Source: Limnomonas spitsbergensis (taxonomy: Eukaryota > Chlorophyta > Chlorophyceae > Chlamydomonadales). Taken from it: a stretch of 64,000 nucleotides of DNA. The notes below the pieces were generated by a model. It was given only the letters and a program-made list of their open reading frames with translations. It made no database searches and was not told where the DNA came from. The stretch is taken from the NCBI GenBank assembly GCA_037349105.1, contig JAYJMM010000021.1, forward strand, positions 496,001-560,000, given 5' to 3'. A program made the position numbers and the translations under genes. Below are positions 59,301 through 64,000 of this stretch, in pieces; within the stretch, counting starts at the first letter, position 1, and every line of letters begins with the position of its first letter.

Positions 59301-60161
59301 ACTGTGTCCACGAAAGCAGAAAACGACCTGATCCGAGCCAAGGCGGACCTGCAGAAAGCGAGGTGGTGCTTGTCGCAACTGCCGGCGGATGCGGGAGCAG
59401 ACGGAGGAGAAGGGAGCCAAGATCTAGACGGGGCGCCTCCCGCCCAGACGCAGGGCAGCTTCCCGGTGACGCTGCAGGTGCTGTTCGACAAGCAGTGCTT
59501 GGCGGCAGAGGGGGCAACAGGGCTCCAGGAGACCTGGAACCTTGTGGTTGGATTTGCGCCCCCGCCTTCTGAGCCTCTGCCCATTGCAGAGCATCTGCAG
59601 CAGCAGCAGCTCCAGCTCGACGCGGGCTGCCCTAGCATCGTTACCGCGGGCGTGCTCGACGGTACGACGGCTTGGGCTGAGAAGTCCTGCGAGATGCTTA
59701 AAAGGCAGCTGGCTGTCGTACAGGGCACCGCCAGCAAGGAGCTGCAGCAGCGGTTAGGCCCGGCTCAGAAGGTGCTGACGAGGCCGGCCATGCAGAAGCT
59801 GCTGCAGCCGTTTGTGACGCTCAACGACGCGTGCAACCGGGCGATGACGGCGGTCGCGGCGGCGGCAGAGTCCCGGCCCGATGACGGCCTGCTGTTGTCG
59901 CAGGCGCTGCTGGGGGCCGCGGACATGGCCGTGCAGGCGTCCGGTGCCAATTTCTCTCAATTCAAGAGATGGGACCATGAAGTGGCTAACATGCAGTCAG
60001 CGGCACGCATGGTGCTGTATGGGCTGTGCAAGGCGCAGGCGCTGGCAGCGGCGGAGCTACCACCGATCGAGGTGTTCGCTCAGCCAGTTCCGCCACCGCA
60101 GCCCGTAGGGAAGTATTCACACTATGCTCCCACGATGGCTAAAGAGCCATGGAGAGACTGA
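38314..60161 (+). CDS. Giant ankyrin-repeat protein with MIB/HERC2-like modules and helical C-terminal half, 22 exons, about 3,495 aa
   Basis: Exons: 38314-39867, 40411-40785, 41321-41503, 42154-42288, 42944-43237, 43788-44069, 44357-44629, 45062-45484, 46213-46366, 46909-47009, 47817-47924, 48352-48535, 48979-49433, 49655-49825, 50314-50523, 50802-51205, 51789-52617, 52818-53102, 53309-54250, 55658-56394, 56930-57107, 57951-60161. Every junction is GT-AG and phase-compatible, including the three phase-1 and phase-2 introns checked by split codons. Residues 11-178 hold about five ankyrin repeats (ETALQIAAHQGNADILRLLL; YTPLHHAAFKGNAAIVRLLV). Around 842-880 and 1253-1290 lies a repeated core, GVLLGP...WKVRWPDGT...FDL, resembling MIB/HERC2 domains. 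A related VVW.VLWD.G..GEF closes each module. From about 2046 the protein is Ala/Glu/Lys-rich and helical, partly coiled coil. No RING, kinase or membrane segment was seen. Function unknown; a scaffold role is inference. The true 3' end could lie further right. Confidence 0.82.
40786..41035 (+). repeat. Imperfect repeats growing from the donor of exon 2 of the giant gene
   Basis: The exon ends CTGCCTTTG/GTGGGTAGCTGGCGG. The intron continues with about nine degenerate copies of GGTGGCTGGCGGTACTGGAT, several beginning with the donor-like GGTGGCTGG or GGTAGCTGG. Confidence 0.7.
41612..41782 (+). repeat. Dispersed short repeat family A, copy in the giant gene
   Basis: ATTCAGCTACATCACAGGC...GCCTGATGTAGCATGCCCTG...GCCACCGGCCGCAGGCCGGT...GGTCTGGTGCACACTC. 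This is one of the better preserved copies. Others in this gene lie at 43572-43700, 51470-51610 and 56446-56607. Confidence 0.6.
42050..42190 (+). repeat. Duplication of the 5' edge of exon 4 of the giant gene
   Basis: CTGATTTGCTCCTCGCTCGG, then A(C/T)GAATGCAG/GTCCGTGT, occurs twice about 67 bp apart. The second copy is the one that leads into the open frame (exon start 42154). The first is an intronic copy with its own AG and the first coding bases. Confidence 0.85.
43201..43445 (+). repeat. About 98-bp x3 duplication of the 3' edge of exon 5 of the giant gene
   Basis: GGCTGCCA.GTCCAT.GT.GG plus GCGTGCTGCTGGGG recurs at 43201, 43298 and 43398. The first is the true exon end (codons for AA.SIVGVLLGP and donor GTGGGT). 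The next two are intronic; the second retains GTGGGT, and the third has GCGGGT in its place. Confidence 0.9.
43572..43700 (+). repeat. Dispersed short repeat family A, second copy in the giant gene
   Basis: GAGCTACACTCCGC...GGTCTGATGCAGCAAGCCCT...GAGGCCACCGGCTCTAGGCC...GGTCAAGGTCTGGTCCCC. Confidence 0.6.
46600..46905 (+). repeat. About 70-bp x4 imperfect repeats before exon 10 of the giant gene
   Basis: Four degenerate units of the form CTGACCCTGCCCCCTGCCAC...CTGCCTCCCTTC(A/C)GT...TGATG. They end at the acceptor CCTGATCAG of the exon at 46909. Confidence 0.6.
48520..48690 (+). repeat. Duplicated 3' edge of exon 12 of the giant gene
   Basis: TGGAGGCGTGTG/GTGAGTGGAG (true exon end and donor at 48535/48536) recurs as TGGAGGCATGTGGTGAGTGG at about 48590 and TGGAGGCATGTAGTGACTGG at about 48653, with GGGGTGCAGTGG...GTGAGGGTAGGGTT between. 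Confidence 0.85.
51470..51640 (+). repeat. Dispersed short repeat family A, third copy in the giant gene
   Basis: CTTCAGCTACATCACGGCTG...GCCGACCATAGTCTGGTTCC...CCCAGTGGTAGATGCCCGGC. More diverged than the copies at 41612 and 43572. Confidence 0.45.
54288..55430. repeat. 18-bp minisatellite, about 63 copies, in an intron of the giant gene
   Basis: The unit is CCTCAGGGTGTTACATAA with ACCTAA, ACCCAA and ATATAA variants. The array fills most of the intron between 54250 and 55658. It has no stop codons in phase on either strand, giving long artificial LRVLHN and LRLCNT frames. Confidence 0.97.
56446..56607 (+). repeat. Dispersed short repeat family A, fourth copy in the giant gene
   Basis: TTCAGCTACAGTTTAGCTAC...ACAGGCCGGTAGAGGCTTGG...TCCCAATCCGACC...GAAGGTGGACTCGTAGCTGG, then AAAATAAATACTGGC. 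Nearly complete, with CAGCTAC and GTAGCTG as inverted ends. Confidence 0.6.
57206..57462. repeat. 15-bp minisatellite, about 17 copies
   Basis: The unit is GGCATGGTTGAATCA with variants (AAGCATGG, GATGAATCA, GTGGAATCA), inside the last intron of the giant gene. Confidence 0.95.
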
Positions 60162-63100
60162 GATCTTTGACCATCCTTTGTCTTTCTTGCCACGAGTCCA
60201 CCGAAAGGCGGGCCCACCAGAGGCCTTTGGGGGCCAAACCTTGACCAACAGACAGACATGGGCCCCGGCAGCATGGCTAACCATGCTTAGGGCCTCCGGC
60301 CATAGGTCGGGACTAGGGAGGTAGCTGATTAGTAGACAAGCGGTTCCTAAGCACCGAGAAATTTAGATATCTAGTACCATGTGGTGTGTTCCTAACCGGC
60401 TATTACCTCGACTTTCACAAGGAGCATTCTAGATGTTGTTGGAAAACAACAATGGGTAATTTGATGCGATTGGCCGCAGATCTAGAGTATTTAATTTGCG
60501 TCATGAAGAGGATTCGGATGTGTGCTTCTCTGTTCCTCAGCACATTTGTCTCCCCACTCACGGTTTTGTATGGGTTTCCGATTAAGGATAGTGCATACTC
60601 ACGGGGCCCTGCTGAATGCTCAGCCGCGTGGGGCTGGTAGGGATGAGCATGCACAATCCCAGGTACCATGCACAGCTAGGACCATGGTTAGCCTGATAAT
60701 TATTGGCTACCACTTACCAATATATAAGGCTTTACAAAGGGAAATCGCTGCCGTCGCCTGCTGGGAAGTATGGAGTGATGGAGTGAGTGGTCGTCCGCAC
60801 AAGAAACTACCATATCGAAGTCTAGCAGGGGCATATGAGAGAAAGGGAAATCAGAGCTACGCTGATTTCTGCGATTGTTCCACCTCCCTACCAAGGTGCC
60901 TCCTTGCGGCCAGCCCCTTACCCACCTTACCAGGGACCCAAGTACCAGTATGGCATGAAAGTAGGTTTGTCAAATTCCAGATACGAGAGCAGCCCATTCA
61001 GCGGCATCGAGGCATATCACACCCCAAACTGGGTCAACTTGCAAACAGTATTGCTGCCGGAAGCAGGCCGTTTACGGCAGTATGGCTAACACGGGCAAAA
61101 AACCCTCAAAACATTTCAGGCATGAGAGGAGTTGGTCCGGCTTTCCTGAGCAGGCGCACTGAGCCCGTCTGGTGAGTTAATCACGTGTTACGCTTTGGCG
61201 CTTCACGCTGGTGGACCACGACAGGTCACTGACGTTACACCTCTGGGGCTCTGGGCCGTGTTCTAAAAGACTCGGCCGCGTGAGCGCCTGACTAAAAGGG
61301 GCAGACAAAAAAGAAGGAAAGGGGGTAAATAATGTGAAATGACAGACAAAGGCTGGAAAGGAAAGGCAAAGGAAGTTCCAGCCTCAGAGAGCGTCAGGTG
61401 CTGGACCATGACAGGTGCTGGCTTCAAGGGGTGGATGCAATGGGTGCGTCCGGCATAGTTCAGGTTTGCCATTTCTCAGATGTCGGTTGTGCTTAAGGCG
61501 TTCTAATGCCAGCGGGCAGATGGGACTTGTGCCCACAAACCGATTCAAGCACTTCCATAATAAGTTAATAACAAATACTTCCAGGGTTGCTTCCAGAGTT
61601 CCATGCACGCCCTGTGGTTATAGGTCGTGGCGGAGCAGAATTAATCCAAGGCACCCTAACTAAATAGCTATGGTGCATTCATGCATTTAAAACCGGCAGA
61701 ACGAAGTGAATGGATATGTACTGTGCACCTTGTCGCAGTGGTGTTGTAGCTTAAAGAGTAACATCAAGGTATGAAACTAAGAAAAACATCGGAACCGGCA
61801 AAGACATGGACGGGAAAATTGACAGGATCATTGACTCGCAGGGTGGTCTTGTGCACACTTAAATAAACACTGGCCCTGAGGGAGGCGTGAGAGGTGGGCA
61901 AAATGAGTCCTGCTGGAGTAGGCACAAACCGGCTGAATGAAGAGACTCCTGGTTCCGTCGCACCCTACATTTTTTATCCATAGCCAGTCTTCCTTTGTGC
62001 TGTGCGACAGTTGTGAAGCAGGCTTGCTTGCATGGTTTGATTTATCAGGAGTGGGCCATGCAGAAGTGGGCCTTATGGGCGTGGGTAATGCGGCAGGCCT
62101 TGCAGGAGTGGGCCATCGCCACTGCCCATCGGCTTAGCCATGCACATCCGATAACCTAGAATTTGCAGCATTACCTGTACCGGTAATCAGGGCACCACTG
62201 CATAGCTGCAAGTTCAACCTCTGGCAGATGGCAGATTGCATTACAGTGCGTACCATGCTGGAGACAAAATCCATGTCGATATATCGGTGTCAGTACCCTG
62301 GTCAGTACCGATATTTTGCAGCAGGATTTAGGGTTTTCGGTCTTGAACACCACCAGCTACGCAGGCTGAAGCCGTGTGGCATCTCGCGCTAATCTTCAGA
62401 GATATCGCCCGCGCCTTTCACATCGATGTACAGGACTGGACATTGTGAAAGGAGGAGCATTGCACCGGAACCACGAAAAGTGTGAGGGGTTCTGGAACCA
62501 CACAGTTTCCGTGTGCGCAGGTCCGTGCGACTTTAACGAATAAACCTCAAGAATCCAGAGTACATTCATTCTCACCACATCTCTATACACCATGATTGCG
62601 CGCCCATCTTCAGTCGTCAAAAACTGCTCTGTCTCACAGGCGTCACCGTCCCTCTTGTCGTTGCGGAGTACCACGGGAAATAGGCGTCCTCTTACCGTTC
62701 CTGTTTCATGGAGCAAGAGGGAAAATGTAAGTGCGTGCTAGTACACTCTTAGGCTGGATGGAACCGGCCTGGCCTTATTCCACATTCTTCAAACCGCTAT
62801 ATGGGGTTCAGGCTGAAGGGAGTCACCCTGGTGCATGTGGGTACACCGTTGGCATGTCAACGGGTCTCTAGGCAATCAGGGATGGCTGAGGGTGCAAGTA
62901 AGGACTCTCACCCAACCTAAATGCCTGCAGTTTCACGTAGGTGATTACAACTCAATAAGTATTACTCGCTTTCAGCTCGCTGCCCAGAGGAACCTAAGAA
63001 AAATTATATATGGCTGGGACTTGTTACAGATTGGTTATAGCGTTGGTTCTGGACTTCTGGTGGCTTGGCCAGTGCTGAGTCGGGCCCGGGCTGGGATTGA

Positions 63101-63883
63101 AGCTGGGGCTAGGGATGGGGGCGGCCGGGGCCAGGACTGGGGCCAGGCTGGAGCTGGGACAAGGGCTATGCCACGAATGTACTTGGTTGAAGATATGTAA
63201 ATGGCAGGTTGCTGCTAACATTTGTAAAGCTATGCCATGACGCGAGTGCGCTTAATTCACCCATCCGCCCTCCGGGTCCCAGCTTGTTTAGCACCGTGAC
63301 ATGTTGAGAAGGTTTGATCATATGCATGCCAATCAAGTTGCGAGTTGTGCATATGGTGATTGCCTTTGCATGCAGTGGAAAGGGCTGGGTTCAGCAAACA
63401 TCTCGCAATGTTGTTCCATGCAATGTGGTCCCTGCAATGTTGGGGACAATGATCTGGACATGTATGCAATTACCGGTTGTGTCTGAAAACACGTCCTACC
63501 GGTATTCTGTCCCTATCATACTTAACCGGTATTCTGTCCCTATCATACTTAACCGGTATTCTGTCCCTATCATACTTAACCGGTATTCTGTCCCTATCAT
63601 ACTTAACCCCAGTCCTGCCCCCACTCAGACTTCACTGCTGTTGCCCTTTGGGTGTGTTCAATTTAAACGCTGTCTGGACATAGTTTGTGCAAGAAAGGGT
63701 CTTAAAGCAGACAAGGTTGGCTGAGGCCTAAGGTCCCAAACGTTCGTACCCACTCCTTCCTCATACCCACTCTTCCACCCCACACCACTCCCATTCCTCT
63801 CCAACCATACTATTTCTCCACTCCCACCCCCACTCCACTCCACTCCTTTCTCACACCCACCTGATTCCCTGTTGTTGCCACAG
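60162..63883. other. 3' flank of the giant gene; no gene recognised
   Basis: A reverse family A-like copy lies at about 60185-60325 (CCAAACCTTGACC, GGCAGCATGGC, GGTAGCTGATT). A short plus-strand stretch at 60883-60966 encodes a Pro/Tyr-rich peptide (PPPYQG, PYPPYQGPKYQYGM) before a GTAGGT donor-like site. It could be an extra exon, but its acceptor phase does not fit the preceding gene end. A 217-codon plus frame overlapping it (60522-61175) lacks any family likeness. The rest is featureless apart from the 27-bp repeat. Confidence 0.4.
63498..63606. repeat. 27-bp x4 tandem repeat
   Basis: ACCGGTATTCTGTCCCTATC plus ATACTTA, four nearly perfect copies. Confidence 0.95.
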
Positions 63884-64000
63884 GTGTCAGCGCCACGCCA
63901 AAACTCAAGAGGGCTCATGGCCTCAGCCTCGACGCCTCTCAGTAGTGAATCGGCCTCCACTCCCTATACCTCTACACCCGTAATCGATGACTTTGCCTTC
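63884..64000 (+). CDS. Candidate exon running off the right edge
   Basis: After a good acceptor (TGTTGTTGCCACAG), 39 codons stay open to the window end, Ser/Thr/Pro-rich (ASTPLSSESASTPYTSTPVI, then DDFAF). A pyrimidine-rich tract of more than 80 bases precedes it. It may be an exon of a neighbouring plus-strand gene or a distal exon of the giant gene. No family was recognised. Confidence 0.3.
   Translation, partial: MSAPRQNSRGLMASASTPLSSESASTPYTSTPVIDDFAF

Noticed and set aside
38314..60161. Calling the giant gene a Mind bomb/HERC2 ubiquitin ligase
   Set aside because: No RING, HECT or ZZ motif seen and the domain order differs; only the VRWPDGT core resembles MIB/HERC2.
60522..61175. 217-codon plus frame
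   Set aside because: No domain likeness, mixed composition, not supported by splice phase with the giant gene.

Overview
The window looks like nuclear DNA of a green alga. The evidence is GC-rich exons split by many GT-AG introns, divergently transcribed histone pairs with a 16-nt 3' stem-loop in place of an obvious polyadenylation signal, and introns packed with minisatellites and short dispersed repeats. A prasinophyte-type chlorophyte is my best guess (inference only). I see no operons, bacterial signals or CRISPR arrays.

Layout. (1) 1-1.25 kb, minus strand: candidate exons of an unrecognised gene leaving the left edge. (2) 1.79-15.09 kb, minus strand: a 19-exon ClpB/HSP100-type AAA+ disaggregase gene. 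The exons join in phase to 920 codons. It starts with a predicted membrane anchor and has altered first-ATPase motifs. Its introns hold a 31-bp x40 satellite, a 100-bp x7 repeat and several duplications of its own splice junctions. (3) 17.2-20.4 kb: an older, decayed copy of an H3/H4 locus (both genes truncated), followed by a 48-bp minisatellite. (4) 20.66-20.92 kb: two candidate exons of an unknown gene. (5) 21.5-24.2 kb: a 29-bp satellite of roughly 90 copies with a higher-order repeat. (6) 25.8-26.9 kb: an intact divergent H2A/H2B pair. (7) 28.8-31.0 kb: two MITE-like elements. The second sits inside the younger copy of the duplicated block and is absent from the older copy. (8) 31.86-32.95 kb: an intact divergent H3/H4 pair. 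(9) 33.6-37.4 kb: gene and transposon relics (a helical-repeat pseudogene and a LINE reverse-transcriptase fragment). (10) 38.3-60.2 kb, plus strand: one very large gene whose 22 exons join in phase to about 3,495 codons. It encodes N-terminal ankyrin repeats, duplicated modules with a MIB/HERC2-like core, and a long Ala/Glu-rich helical C-terminal half. (11) 60.2-64 kb: mostly empty, with a candidate exon running off the right edge.

The four intact histone genes form one functional set. They share the 3' hairpin and a palindromically arranged promoter motif (GTCTGCTGATCC / CGGATCAGCAGAC). The strongest unexplained theme is that tandem repeats in both large genes repeatedly begin inside an exon and copy its splice site outward into the intron. 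This creates trains of decoy splice sites, in one case with the reading frame kept open. All gene models were assembled by hand from splice signals, phase and protein-family likeness. No alignment or transcript data were used.
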